NCBI RefSeq assembly: GCF_009602705.1
Contig: NZ_VSWH01000001.1
Coordinates: forward strand, 2,294,001 to 2,358,000
Length of the DNA: 64,000 nt
Direction: 5' to 3'
From: Chryseobacterium vaccae
GTDB taxonomy: Bacteria; Bacteroidota; Bacteroidia; Flavobacteriales; Weeksellaceae
The notes below the pieces were generated by a model. The model saw only the letters and a list, made by a program, of their open reading frames with translations, made no database searches and had not been told where the DNA came from. Positions 16,863 to 25,436 of the stretch are shown piece by piece; position 1 is the stretch's first letter; the number at the start of each line of letters is the position of its first letter. The position numbers and the translations under genes were made by a program.

Positions 16863-18239
16863 TTAATGGTTCCCTTCTTCCAGCTTCCAGCTTTCTCCAT
16901 TCATTTTATTCATTCTCATCTCGATGGTACGGCTCCAGATATCGTTGTTTGGGACATTGGTTCCATAGAGAAAATCAGGGATAAAGCTGTCTTCGGGAAG
17001 ATGAAGTTCCATGATAACCTTAGTATGGCTTTCATGATCCAGAGAGCTGCTGCTGGGTACATTAAGGCCATTATTAATCAATTCTGCACTAATATCTTTT
17101 GTGGATCTTTTTAATACTTCATCGCTGTACAGCCCGAAGTTGGCAGAAATATGGGTATACTCTGCAAAGCGGCTATAATCATATACAGGCTGGAGTTCCG
17201 GCTGCATATTTTTAACGTAAGCTTCTGCACGGATATAAAAGTCTACAAGAAACGGGTGTTTTTCCGGATCTATCTCAAAATCATCTTCTTTAAAATCTGT
17301 ACTGAAGATCTGTGATGTTACCCTGTTGGTTTCGTCCAACATCAGTCTGCCATATACTTTTGAAAGATCCTGATAAACTTTGTCTCTGGAAACATAAGCT
17401 TGCGCAAGAATCACCCCTTTTTCAATCTGAAATTCTGCAAGCAGCGAATCCCATATTTTATTTCCAGCCCTATCTGTTTTGGCATTTCGTATATCTGATA
17501 CATAATCCTGCAAGTCCTGGGTATTGAGAAAATCTGTAGAAATATAGACGGACTGGGGACCTTCCAGATAGCCACCTCCAATATCTGCATGAGCCCCGGG
17601 AACAAAGACCTCCTTCCATACAGAATTCCAGGTTTCCGTTTTTGTATCCCGCCTACTTTTGGAAGTCTCAAAAAAACCGGCAAGAGGAAAAAAGTACCTG
17701 CATTCATTCACGGCACACAGATGAAGGGCATTCTCTGTTTCCTGCGGCAAATTGATTGTGTAGGTATTAAAAGGTTTGGATTCTACGGTGTCAAAAACAC
17801 CCAGAAATTTTATTTTAATGGAGACTGAAGGATACTGTAAGAGAATCTGATTGCTGAAATGTCTTGCCAGCATACTTCCTCTGCTGAATCCATAGATATA
17901 AAAATAGTATATTTTGTTGGTATTATTTATTGTATGCTCTACGAAATCATAGGCTTTCTGAAGTTTGTCATCCGAAGAATATCCTTTTTCTCCAGGAGGA
18001 TTGCTACAGGTCGCCATTGCAAAATTACTATCTTCCCCACCATTTAGGGTACCAATTCCTTCAACATATAATTTGTGGTTTCCGTTAAATAAACTGAACA
18101 GTTTGTAAATATTAGTCGCTGCTCCCTGATAACTTTCATTATTCCTGGCCGGCATATTCGCTGAAGCAGCATTAACTCCGTTGTTTCCGGTTCCGTCAAA
18201 AAAAATTCCGACTGATATTATTCCATCGTTTTTCATCAT
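16863..18239 (-). CDS. DUF2235 hydrolase, Tle1-like phospholipase fold
   Basis: A 458-residue alpha/beta hydrolase of the DUF2235 group, which includes the type VI secretion phospholipase effectors Tle1. It opens with IFFDGTGNN (residues 12-20), typical of the family, has the nucleophile motif GFSRG with Ser119, an Asp in FLGVFDTVES (Asp150) and a His in PGAHADIGGGY, giving a Ser-Asp-His set. No signal peptide is seen. The flanking genes are not type VI components, so it is either a solitary effector or a housekeeping esterase. No immunity-like partner is adjacent. A second Met one codon in could be the start. Confidence 0.75.
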   Translation of the reverse strand: MMKNDGIISVGIFFDGTGNNGVNAASANMPARNNESYQGAATNIYKLFSLFNGNHKLYVEGIGTLNGGEDSNFAMATCSNPPGEKGYSSDDKLQKAYDFVEHTINNTNKIYYFYIYGFSRGSMLARHFSNQILLQYPSVSIKIKFLGVFDTVESKPFNTYTINLPQETENALHLCAVNECRYFFPLAGFFETSKSRRDTKTETWNSVWKEVFVPGAHADIGGGYLEGPQSVYISTDFLNTQDLQDYVSDIRNAKTDRAGNKIWDSLLAEFQIEKGVILAQAYVSRDKVYQDLSKVYGRLMLDETNRVTSQIFSTDFKEDDFEIDPEKHPFLVDFYIRAEAYVKNMQPELQPVYDYSRFAEYTHISANFGLYSDEVLKRSTKDISAELINNGLNVPSSSSLDHESHTKVIMELHLPEDSFIPDFLYGTNVPNNDIWSRTIEMRMNKMNGESWKLEEGNH

Positions 18240-18394
18240 TGTGTTTCTACGTTGTAACTGACTATCTCCGGCGTATTTTAATGAACTACAATTATTTACA
18301 TCCGGACTAAACTTATAGTGTCAAATTAACGAAAGATACAACAAGTGTACAAGCGTGAAATCACCAAATAAAAAAATTCCGTATTTCTACGGAA

Positions 18395-19072
18395 TCATAT
18401 TTTTTCAAGGGTATAAATGTTATTAATGATGGCATAGATCACAATGCCTACTGTATTTTTGGCTCCAATCTTTTCAAGAATCCGCTGCCTGTGGCTTTCT
18501 ACTGTTCTTGGACTGATGAACAGCTTTTCTCCGATCTCATTGTTGGTATACTCCTGGCAGATCAGCTTTACCACATCTTTTTCTCTTTCGGAAAGTTCAT
18601 CTTCCATTTCAAAAAGAGATTTTTTCTTCGTCGAACTGTTCATATAAGTAAACAGCATCTGATGATCTTCAGCGGTAAAGAAAACGCCATTTTTATAAAC
18701 CATTGTGATGGCATCAATAAATGTTTTTCTATCTGAATTTTTAGGAAGAAATGCAGAAACTCCCAGTTTAACCATATATCCCAGGATAGATGTTTTATAG
18801 TGGGAAGAAAGAATGATAATCTTCAATTCAGGGTATTTTTCTTTTAAAATCTCCACGAGTTCAAAGCCATTCATGGGCTGCATCTGCACATCTACGAGAG
18901 CAATATCCGGAAAGCCTTCATTGGAAAGTTCTTCCAGTTTTTCAATAAAATCAGGTCCGTTACCGGAAGTCAGCGATACGGAGATATTTTTTTCATTGGA
19001 CAACAGCATTTTTACTCCTTCCAGGATCAGCTGTTCATCATCAATCAGTGCTATTTTGATTTGCGGGTTCAT
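18395..19072 (-). CDS. NarL/FixJ-type response regulator
   Basis: A 225-residue DNA-binding regulator. Receiver domain about residues 5-125 with the acidic pair DDE near residue 11, phospho-acceptor Asp61 in LVDVQM and the conserved Lys in FLPKNS (about residue 115). A LuxR-type helix-turn-helix fills the C-terminus (LSEREKDVVKLICQ, then FISPRTVESHRQRILEKIG). Its start overlaps the 3' end of the histidine kinase gene by 32 bp, so kinase and regulator are almost certainly translated together. Signal and targets are unknown. Confidence 0.9.
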   Translation of the reverse strand: MNPQIKIALIDDEQLILEGVKMLLSNEKNISVSLTSGNGPDFIEKLEELSNEGFPDIALVDVQMQPMNGFELVEILKEKYPELKIIILSSHYKTSILGYMVKLGVSAFLPKNSDRKTFIDAITMVYKNGVFFTAEDHQMLFTYMNSSTKKKSLFEMEDELSEREKDVVKLICQEYTNNEIGEKLFISPRTVESHRQRILEKIGAKNTVGIVIYAIINNIYTLEKI

Positions 19073-19859
19073 GGTTTGTTGGAATTATAATAATTAAACG
19101 GCTTCCTTTTTTCAGGGTACTTTTCCACTTATGGACAGCATTCATTGATTTCATCCGGGATTCTATATTTTTGAGTCCCATTCCTTTTTTTACCTGGTCA
19201 TAATCAAATCCCTGCCCGTTATCTGATATGACCACCGCCATATACAAAGGATAATCTTTGATATAAATCCAGAGATCTGTTGCCTGGGAATGTTTGATTA
19301 CATTGGTTGTAAATTCCTGAATAATCCTATACAGCTGCACTTCTGTAAAAATCTCTTTTTTCCTGTACCCGGGCATTACCTGCAGAGAAATATTGATTTT
19401 ATGAGACAGATTCGCAATCAATTCTTCCACATATAAAACCAATCCTACTGATTCAAGATTTACAGGATATAATGAATGTGAAATGCTTCTTGCCGCATCA
19501 ATCAATGATGACATCTGGCCGTAAATATTCTTTTTAATCACCTCATCTCCTTTGGTATCCAGATTATTCAGCCATAATGATAAAATATTAAGCCTGTTTC
19601 CGATATCATCATGAATCATAACGGCTATCCTTTTTCTTTCTTCTTCCTGAGCTTTAATGTTTTCAAGTACCAGACTTTTCTGGTGAAGAACTTCTGCCTC
19701 ATGCTGGGCATTTTTTTCTTTAATAATCCGGCTGATGAAAGAGCGGTAAGCAAGGAGTATAAAGGATACTATAACTGTTATGGTAACAATTATAAGAACC
19801 AAAAGACTGATATTTAAAGTTACTTCTTTAATTTGATAAAAGTGTATATAAATGAACAA
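19041..19859 (-). CDS. Sensor histidine kinase (HisKA_3/NarX-like)
   Basis: A 272-residue membrane kinase with one helix at about residues 16-37, a coiled linker, a HisKA_3 dimerisation domain with phospho-acceptor His83 in VMIHDDIGNRLN, and an HATPase_c domain (ISDNGQGFDYD, then KGMGLKNIESRM). There is no extracytoplasmic sensor domain, so sensing may occur in the membrane or through the overlapping upstream membrane-protein gene (40 bp overlap). It overlaps its response regulator gene by 32 bp. A short Bacteroidota type often seen in such three-gene units. Confidence 0.9.
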   Translation of the reverse strand: MFIYIHFYQIKEVTLNISLLVLIIVTITVIVSFILLAYRSFISRIIKEKNAQHEAEVLHQKSLVLENIKAQEEERKRIAVMIHDDIGNRLNILSLWLNNLDTKGDEVIKKNIYGQMSSLIDAARSISHSLYPVNLESVGLVLYVEELIANLSHKINISLQVMPGYRKKEIFTEVQLYRIIQEFTTNVIKHSQATDLWIYIKDYPLYMAVVISDNGQGFDYDQVKKGMGLKNIESRMKSMNAVHKWKSTLKKGSRLIIIIPTNHEPANQNSTD

Positions 19860-20443
19860 TATAAGATACTCAGCAAGATATTATTAATGCTCAGCATAAA
19901 GTAAAAATCATCATCAGAAAGATTGGCAAGCTGATGCTGAATAATAAAAAAAAATACTGACACGGAATAATAGAAGAAAATACTGGCATCTACCAAAAGA
20001 AAACGGTTCTTTGCAGAAGCTCCATTAATTTCCCGGATGAGCGTGAATCCCGAAAGACAGACAATGATAATATTGGATACTACCTTCACAATATCACTGT
20101 TGGAGGGATAATCAAAGGCATATTTTGCGACCATAAAACCAATAGCCAGTACTCCTGCCAGCCCGAGAAAATATTTTGATACGTCCAATTTTCTGATGAA
20201 TAGAGCACTCAGCAGAAAAAATTCTCCGGCAATATAAAACGGATAGATAAATGAAGTATCATTCAGTTTAAAAACATAAGGCAGGATCAGGTTCAGGAGT
20301 TCAATAAAAAAAAGAAAAGCAATACAATAAAAATACTGCTTTTCCTTATGATTGAGTATACGATATCTGGCTGCTCCCAAAATAATCACACAAAGAAGCA
20401 GGCCATAATTCAGAAATAAAATTGTCTTAAAAAATTCTGTCAT
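19820..20443 (-). CDS. Polytopic membrane protein in a two-component operon
   Basis: A 207-residue protein made almost wholly of hydrophobic helices, about seven, with short loops. I do not recognise a family; the plan recalls seven-helix sensor modules (7TM-type) that feed histidine kinases. Its 3' end overlaps the start of the kinase gene by 40 bp, tying the two tightly. A role as the missing sensor part of the kinase is a reasonable guess, without direct evidence. Confidence 0.6.
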   Translation of the reverse strand: MTEFFKTILFLNYGLLLCVIILGAARYRILNHKEKQYFYCIAFLFFIELLNLILPYVFKLNDTSFIYPFYIAGEFFLLSALFIRKLDVSKYFLGLAGVLAIGFMVAKYAFDYPSNSDIVKVVSNIIIVCLSGFTLIREINGASAKNRFLLVDASIFFYYSVSVFFFIIQHQLANLSDDDFYFMLSINNILLSILYCSFIYTFIKLKK

Positions 20444-20470
20444 TCCTTTTTCGTCCAGACATTTAAGATC

Positions 20471-21208
20471 TTAATTTGGGAATCCGGGAATACGGCATAC
20501 CGGCGGACATGGTTTTGCCCAGTCATAGGTATTGGAAATAGAGGATGTAGTTCCTCCATTCTGCAGCAGTTCATGGTAAGAAATAAAGATCAGGGTTACC
20601 AGCATTCTTTGATAAATATCATTGTAACGAAGTCCGAATGAGCATACGATTCTGGTAACTTCAGGGATCGGATGGCAAAGGTCTTCCATAGGAACGTAGA
20701 ATTTTCTGAAGATTCTTGCCCCTCCGAATTCTGAACATTCATGATAGAACCATTCCATTCCTTCGTCTCTCCAGCGCTCAATGGCTTCTACCGCTTTATC
20801 CTGCTCAAAAACAGGAGCTTCTGATACTGGAAAATACATATCCGTATTGCTGCCTATTTTTTGAAGGTCGTTAGAAAGTAATGCATTTTTTACGATTTTA
20901 AACTCTTTAGTCTCCTGTAGGACAAGATCGTATTTCTGAGGCTCAAGAGTAGTGTACTGGTACTCTGTTACAGCACTGTTTATCACTCCTTTTTCAGTTA
21001 ACGGAACAAAAATCAGGACAAGACTTCCTTCAACTACTCCAACTTCTGCGCAGATATATTCGTAGGAATTGTAGTCTTTGATTTTATCAATTTGATCTTT
21101 AGATAGTTTAAAAGTGTAATTGGTGCGAATCCACTCAGCAATTGAGTGATAATCAGAAACCCCGTTACCCCATTGGGCAATTGCCAGGGCGTATTCTTCT
21201 CTGTTCAT
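20471..21208 (-). CDS. Hypothetical cytosolic protein
   Basis: About 245 residues, no signal peptide and no membrane helix. I chose ATG 21206-21208 (MNREEYALAIAQWGNG); in-frame ATGs at 21232 and 21262 would add 8 or 18 residues of poorer composition. The C-terminus has CPPVCRIPGFPN, with two cysteines that could pair or bind metal, and a second half with aromatic and charged segments such as EWFYHECSEFGGARI. No family recognised. It ends 27 bp before the membrane-protein gene on the same strand and may head that operon. Confidence 0.55.
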   Translation of the reverse strand: MNREEYALAIAQWGNGVSDYHSIAEWIRTNYTFKLSKDQIDKIKDYNSYEYICAEVGVVEGSLVLIFVPLTEKGVINSAVTEYQYTTLEPQKYDLVLQETKEFKIVKNALLSNDLQKIGSNTDMYFPVSEAPVFEQDKAVEAIERWRDEGMEWFYHECSEFGGARIFRKFYVPMEDLCHPIPEVTRIVCSFGLRYNDIYQRMLVTLIFISYHELLQNGGTTSSISNTYDWAKPCPPVCRIPGFPN

Positions 21209-21320
21209 AGATGTGGCTTGTTTAGTTTGCATAAAAATATACAAACTAAATGTGCTGTGCAAATAATCACTAAAATTTGAATTTTAATTAACCTGGGTTA
21301 AGAAATTTTAAATATAAAAG

Positions 21321-21475
21321 GTTGGAAGATGGAAGAAGGAGGCTGGAAGTCACTGTTGGTTATAGATACTGAAACCTCTGTAAAATCAAATGAGATAAAA
21401 ATATATCAACACTTATTTTTAATGACCTTCATAACTTTCCTTCTTCCAGCTTTAAGCCTGTCTAAATAAAACATT
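21321..21475. repeat. GGAAG-type intergenic repeat, copy 2
   Basis: GGTTGGAAGATGGAAGAAGG on the left is partly complementary to the right arm CTTTCCTTCTTCCAGC. The middle carries TTATAGATACTGAAACC and TGTAAAATCAAAT, which recur in altered form near 45580. Confidence 0.55.
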
Positions 21476-21529
21476 TTATCCCGGACTGAGATTATAATTG
21501 TTTTCAAATTTTGTTCATATTAAAGCTAT

Positions 21530-21731
21530 ATCAGAACAACATATGAATCAATATAATTATCAGGTCGCTCCTACGGAGCTCACTTTAGATCATGTATTAA
21601 ATTCTATGAACAGAGTACTCCTACGGAGCACTTAAAAAACTCAAATAATATCATATTTTTTACAAAAATTTATAAATTGATCATCAGTTATAACACTTAA
21701 TATAAGTCTGATTTTTTATTCCGGACTGAGG
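21530..21731. repeat. 0.2-kb direct repeat, copy 1
   Basis: About 200 bp that recurs nearly base for base at 21819-22021. It contains two palindromic hairpins, GCTCC-TAC-GGAGC near 21567 and CTCC-TAC-GGAG near 21619, and ends with TTATTCCGGACTGAGG. Confidence 0.85.
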
Positions 21732-21818
21732 TTAAGGTAAGTATAAAAGAATGGATAAGGAAGACTCGAAATTATTTTTGGTTGCACCCTAAACAGCCAC
21801 CATAAAATTAAAAAACTC

Positions 21819-22021
21819 TATCAGAACATCATATGATCAATATAATTATCAGGTCGCTCCTACGGAGCTCACCTTAGATCATGTATTAAATTCTATGAAC
21901 AGAGTACTCCTACGGAGCACTTAAAAAACTCAAATAATATCATATTTTTTTACAAAAATTTATAAATTGATCATCAGTTATAACACTTAATATAAGTCTG
22001 ATTTTTTATTCCGGACTGAGG
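21819..22021. repeat. 0.2-kb direct repeat, copy 2
   Basis: Same content as copy 1 with only a few small indels and substitutions, for example a change in CTCAC(T/C)TTAG and one extra T in a T-run. It ends 5 bp before the stop codon of the DUF5715 gene. Confidence 0.85.
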
Positions 22022-22025
22022 CTAA

Positions 22026-22646
22026 TTAATAATTCCTAACAGTAACATGATAACAGCTCTGCTGTTTTTCTTTGATATAGTAAATTCGGCCCGCGTCTGC
22101 ATAGTATTTCAGGACTTTCTCCAAAGCGAGCTCCATTTTGGGATTATATTTGAGTACATTATTGAAACGCACATAAGAAATATCGAAAGAGTTTCCGTAA
22201 TTGTGAGAACTGATCCCTAGAGAGGCATTGGAGTTCACTTTTCTAAGCCGGCATTGGTCTTCAAGGGTTCTTGTTATTGACGAAACCGTAAAGGTATGAC
22301 CTTTTGTCTCTTTACTGAATTTTGATGCGATCTTCTCTAATGTTGTTTTGGCTTTGGATACCATAAAAGCCCTGCTGTAATCCAGTCTCTGAACACGGTA
22401 CCCTTTTCCTGTTTTTTTTACCGCGTGAAATTTACCGCTATTAACGTACTTCTGTACCGTTTTAGAGTCTTTAAGCAGTTTAACCCCAAAACTCTTTGAG
22501 GCATCCAGATGAGACTTATAAAGAGGAGTAGGTTCTACTTTTAAAACCTGTGACAAATCATAGCAGGGAAGACTCTTTTTAGCTCCCTGTGAATAATAAA
22601 GACTGTATAGGAAAGGCACAAAAACCACACAAAAAAACTTTCTCAT
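22026..22646 (-). CDS. DUF5715 exported peptidase-M15-like protein
   Basis: A 206-residue protein with an N-terminal signal peptide (first ~19 residues ending YYSQ). The second half shows an M15/VanY-like layout: SSITRTLEDQCRLRK, then SSHNYGNSFDISYV (His and Asp ligands, about residues 148-161) and a C-terminal His in CYHVTVRNY. These suit a zinc carboxypeptidase or endopeptidase acting on peptidoglycan, as proposed for DUF5715 relatives. It diverges from the aquaporin gene. Activity is inferred from motif spacing. Confidence 0.7.
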   Translation of the reverse strand: MRKFFCVVFVPFLYSLYYSQGAKKSLPCYDLSQVLKVEPTPLYKSHLDASKSFGVKLLKDSKTVQKYVNSGKFHAVKKTGKGYRVQRLDYSRAFMVSKAKTTLEKIASKFSKETKGHTFTVSSITRTLEDQCRLRKVNSNASLGISSHNYGNSFDISYVRFNNVLKYNPKMELALEKVLKYYADAGRIYYIKEKQQSCYHVTVRNY

Positions 22647-22832
22647 TAACCATGCTTTAAAATTACTAACGAAAGATAAACATTTATGTTATATCAATCA
22701 ATCCGGAGCGTTATGCTCTTTCAACAGAATCCCCAACAAACATTAAACCAAATTAATAAATCCTCAATTTTTTCGTTCTCCAATATTTGAAATATTTTTA
22801 AGATTTATCTTTCTATTTTGAGATTTAAATTC

Positions 22833-22840
22833 TACATTTG
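22833..22840 (+). promoter_or_regulatory. -7 box of aqpZ
   Basis: TACATTTG matches TAnnTTTG, 23 bp upstream of the aqpZ start. An AT-rich stretch with TATTTTG lies about 20 bp further up. Confidence 0.5.
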
Positions 22841-22863
22841 AGATACATTTAAAAATAAACAAC

Positions 22864-23583
22864 ATGATAAAAAAACTTTTTGCTGAATTTTTCGGCACGT
22901 TTTGGCTTGTTTTCGGAGGCTGCGGAAGTGCGGTTTTTGCAGCCGGAGTTCCCGACATCGGAATTGGTCTTTTAGGCGTTGCTCTAGCTTTTGGTCTTAC
23001 AGTGCTTACAATGGCATATGCTGTGGGCCACATCTCCGGAGGTCATTTTAATCCGGCCGTTACTTTCGGGCTTATGGCAGGAGGCAGATTTCCTGCAAAA
23101 GACCTTATCCCGTACATTGTTGCCCAGTGTCTTGGAGCGCTTGTTGCTGCGGGATGCCTGTATGTTATCCTTAATGGCGCCGGAACCGTAGATTTTTCCC
23201 AACCCGGAGCGTTTGCCACCAACTTCTATGGGGAAGCGGTATATAACGGCAAAGCATTCAGCATGGGAGCCGCATTTCTTGCGGAATTCTTACTGACAGC
23301 ATTTTTCCTCATTGTTATTATGGGAGCAACGGATAAATGGGCGAACGGAAAGTTTGCTGGTATTGCTATCGGTCTGGCTTTAACACTGATTCACTTAATT
23401 TCAATTCCTATCACCAATACTTCGGTAAACCCTGCGAGATCTCTTTCACAGGCTGTTTTTGCAGGAGGACTTGCGATGTCTCAGCTCTGGTTATTCTGGG
23501 CAGCTCCTATTTTAGGAGGGATTGTAGGAGGGTTGATTTATAAGTTCCTTCTTCAGAGAGATTCGACGGAAGTTGAAGCTTAA
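22864..23583 (+). CDS. aqpZ: Aquaporin Z
   Basis: Inner-membrane water channel of 239 residues with six helices and the two NPA half-helix motifs, HFNPAVTFG (about residues 61-69) and SVNPARSL (about residues 185-192). The selectivity-filter Arg follows the second NPA, and the His expected in water-specific channels appears in [10 protein letters not shown]. Length and motifs fit AqpZ rather than a glycerol facilitator (no Asp after the second NPA). Single gene with its own -7 box and terminator. Confidence 0.93.
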   Translation: MIKKLFAEFFGTFWLVFGGCGSAVFAAGVPDIGIGLLGVALAFGLTVLTMAYAVGHISGGHFNPAVTFGLMAGGRFPAKDLIPYIVAQCLGALVAAGCLYVILNGAGTVDFSQPGAFATNFYGEAVYNGKAFSMGAAFLAEFLLTAFFLIVIMGATDKWANGKFAGIAIGLALTLIHLISIPITNTSVNPARSLSQAVFAGGLAMSQLWLFWAAPILGGIVGGLIYKFLLQRDSTEVEA

Positions 23584-23607
23584 TTATATTCAACATTTCA
23601 TTATCAT

Positions 23608-23648
23608 AAATAACAAATCCTGTCATCTGACAGGATTTGTTATTTTTT
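23608..23648. terminator. Terminator between aqpZ and the convergent gene
   Basis: AACAAATCCTGTC pairs with GACAGGATTTGTT across ATCT, followed by a T-run. It overlaps the last codons of the convergent gene at 23640. Confidence 0.85.
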
Positions 23649-24185
23649 CTTCTTTATATCAAAAGGATTTTTAAAGATCAATTCTTCGTGTTTTCCTTTG
23701 ATCTCCATCTTCCTGTGCAGGAGATTCAACGCCATTTTACGTATAAAAAGATCTTTATCATTCAGTTTCCAGTAAGAATCTTCATGTACATTTTTAGGCT
23801 TACGTATCAGATAGAATTCCGTTTCCCAGCTGTCTTCATTATGGTAAAACTCAATGATGCCACAGTGTTCCGGAACATCTTTATGCTCGATCATTCCCAT
23901 CGGAAGCAGAAAACTGAATGCGTTGCAGACATAATCTCCACAAGAAACCTTGTCATGCTTCAGAAATTTTTCTCCCGTATCTTTGTTGAGATATGATTTT
24001 TTGAAATCGTTTTTAAAGTCACTTTTCGATAGTTTGATCTCAATTTCATGACTGAACCCTTCGGCATCAATGATCAGTATATCAGCCTCCCAATCTGCCT
24101 GAAAGTGATTTGTCATCACAATTTCCTTCTCAAAATCACAGTGAGAGTGGATGTAGGCATGAACAAGCTCGTCTATTTTGATCAT
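23640..24185 (-). CDS. Putative PD-(D/E)xK nuclease-like protein (MmcB-like)
   Basis: A 181-residue cytosolic protein. The segment WEADILIIDAEGFSHEIEIK (about residues 32-51) gives an Asp, then Glu-x-Lys on an adjacent strand, the core of PD-(D/E)xK nucleases; a Cys pair (SCGDYVC) and a Lys-rich tail follow. I recall this from MmcB-type DNA-repair-associated proteins, but the match is loose. It converges on aqpZ and shares the terminator. Could also be a non-catalytic member. Confidence 0.5.
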   Translation of the reverse strand: MIKIDELVHAYIHSHCDFEKEIVMTNHFQADWEADILIIDAEGFSHEIEIKLSKSDFKNDFKKSYLNKDTGEKFLKHDKVSCGDYVCNAFSFLLPMGMIEHKDVPEHCGIIEFYHNEDSWETEFYLIRKPKNVHEDSYWKLNDKDLFIRKMALNLLHRKMEIKGKHEELIFKNPFDIKKKK

Positions 24186-24211
24186 TGTTTGGAAAGTGTG
24201 TTATCTGCTTT

Positions 24212-24245
24212 GTATAATGTACGATGTATAGTTTACGATGTAAAA
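24212..24245. repeat. ATGTACGATGTA-type short repeat, copy 2
   Basis: TGTATAATGTACGATGTATA followed by GTTTACGATGTA, the same unit as at 13710-13750. It lies between two reverse-strand genes. Confidence 0.5.
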
Positions 24246-24280
24246 GTATCGGACTAATTTTCAGTTCAAACCGCCCTCTA

Positions 24281-25261
24281 TTAACTTACCAACAGGCTGC
24301 AACCGCGGATATCGGAATGGTCTATTCTTCCAAGCACCTGAAACTGATCTCCGGTTATTTTCCCCAAATCCTGGGTAGCAATAAAAGAACAGGAATGAAT
24401 ATTGGCAAGATCTATAATATTGACCGCTCCGGTTCTCCCCTCTTTTTCATAGGCAAAAGGGTCTTCTGCATTTCTGATCATCACTCTCATCCATTTTGGG
24501 CATGTATATTCATTTTTTCCGAGAGAATAAGCCTGGGAAAGCAGTTCTGTCATCGAATATTCGGAGTAGATTTTTTCGGTTTTAAATCCGTTTTGTAAAA
24601 TGGCCAGAAGTTCGTCTTTGGTCATTTCTTCCTTTCTGCCTTTCATTCCTCCAGTTTCAATTACGGTCAGGTTGAGGGATTCTGAGATCGATAGATTTTG
24701 AGATTTCAATGTATCTAAAAAATCCAGCAGAGCGAAGGAAACTCCGAAAAGAATAACTTTTTTATCCTTTATTGTTATCAGCAGATCAAAAAGTTCGGTA
24801 TGATTGTAAAGAAAATATCCGTTCTCCGGTTTGCCTGATTTTTTCATAAGATAATCCACCATATAAATCAGGGAAGAGTTCTGTTTTTCCAGGTAACTAG
24901 GAAGAAGCCCCAGGAAAATAAAGTCTTCCGGTTTTCCGATAAACTGTTGAAAACTTTTATAGATGCTCTCCTCATATTTTCGAGGATCTGCAATATAATG
25001 TTTTGAAAGATTCATCTGCGTGGTTCCTGAGCTTTGAAAAAAAAGATCAGCTTTGGCATTTTTATCCAGAATCTGATGATTTTTAAACATTTCTATGGGC
25101 AGAAACGGAATTTTCTCCAGACTGTTGATCTTTTCAACATCTGTCTTCAGAAAGTCTACAAACTTCCTGTATATTTCAACGTTTTCATACTGATATCGAA
25201 AAGTTTTCAATGCTGCGTTCAGGAAATCCTGTTCTGTCTGAATGTTGAATATATTTTCCAA
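24281..25261 (-). CDS. LuxE-like acyl-protein synthetase / ANL ligase
   Basis: A 326-residue protein of the adenylate-forming (ANL) superfamily close to LuxE acyl-protein synthetases. Motifs include the phosphate-binding loop FFQSSGTTQ (about residues 73-81), the adenylation motif YSMTELLSQAY (about residues 235-245) and a C-terminal strand GRIDHSDIRGCS. It is shorter than full acyl-CoA ligases and lacks their C-terminal lid, as LuxE does. No lux genes or acyl carrier are nearby. In Bacteroidota such proteins may activate a fatty acid or other carboxylate for an unknown acceptor. Confidence 0.7.
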   Translation of the reverse strand: MENIFNIQTEQDFLNAALKTFRYQYENVEIYRKFVDFLKTDVEKINSLEKIPFLPIEMFKNHQILDKNAKADLFFQSSGTTQMNLSKHYIADPRKYEESIYKSFQQFIGKPEDFIFLGLLPSYLEKQNSSLIYMVDYLMKKSGKPENGYFLYNHTELFDLLITIKDKKVILFGVSFALLDFLDTLKSQNLSISESLNLTVIETGGMKGRKEEMTKDELLAILQNGFKTEKIYSEYSMTELLSQAYSLGKNEYTCPKWMRVMIRNAEDPFAYEKEGRTGAVNIIDLANIHSCSFIATQDLGKITGDQFQVLGRIDHSDIRGCSLLVS

Positions 25262-25401
25262 TTCTAATAAAACTATTTTAAACTCCCCCGCTTTACCCTA
25301 AGTTTTTACAGGGAAAAAGATATTTTTTAATATTTTTTTCAGAAGATTTACACTTTGGTAAACTTCTTGCAATTACCTATTCGGAATATGGATTAAAAAC
25401 A

Positions 25402-25420
25402 AGAGTGGACTTCGGTCCAT
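25402..25420 (-). terminator. Probable terminator of lpxH
   Basis: GTGGACTTCGGTCCA on the plus strand folds as TGGAC-CGAA-GTCCA on the reverse strand and is followed there by CTCTTGTTTTT, 17-35 bp past the lpxH stop. A second weak stem (AATTACC/GGTAATT) overlaps the stop codon. Confidence 0.6.
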
Positions 25421-25436
25421 TCGGAAATTACCTCTT

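Larger units (their letters stand above)
21233..22025. other. Long intergenic region made of repeats
   Basis: No credible coding frame in about 790 bp. It holds a GGAAG-type repeat (21321-21475), then two near-identical 0.2-kb direct repeats (21530-21731 and 21819-22021) separated by 87 bp of unrelated DNA. CCGGACTGAG occurs three times, at 21481, 21721 and 22011. Confidence 0.7.

Noticed and set aside
16782..17114. Plus-strand frame of 110 codons over the end of the DUF2235 gene
   Set aside because: It begins inside the structured repeat and runs antisense to the hydrolase; composition is not coding-like.
23637..23996. Plus-strand frame of 119 codons opposite the MmcB-like gene
   Set aside because: Antisense shadow of a gene with a better composition, start and terminator.
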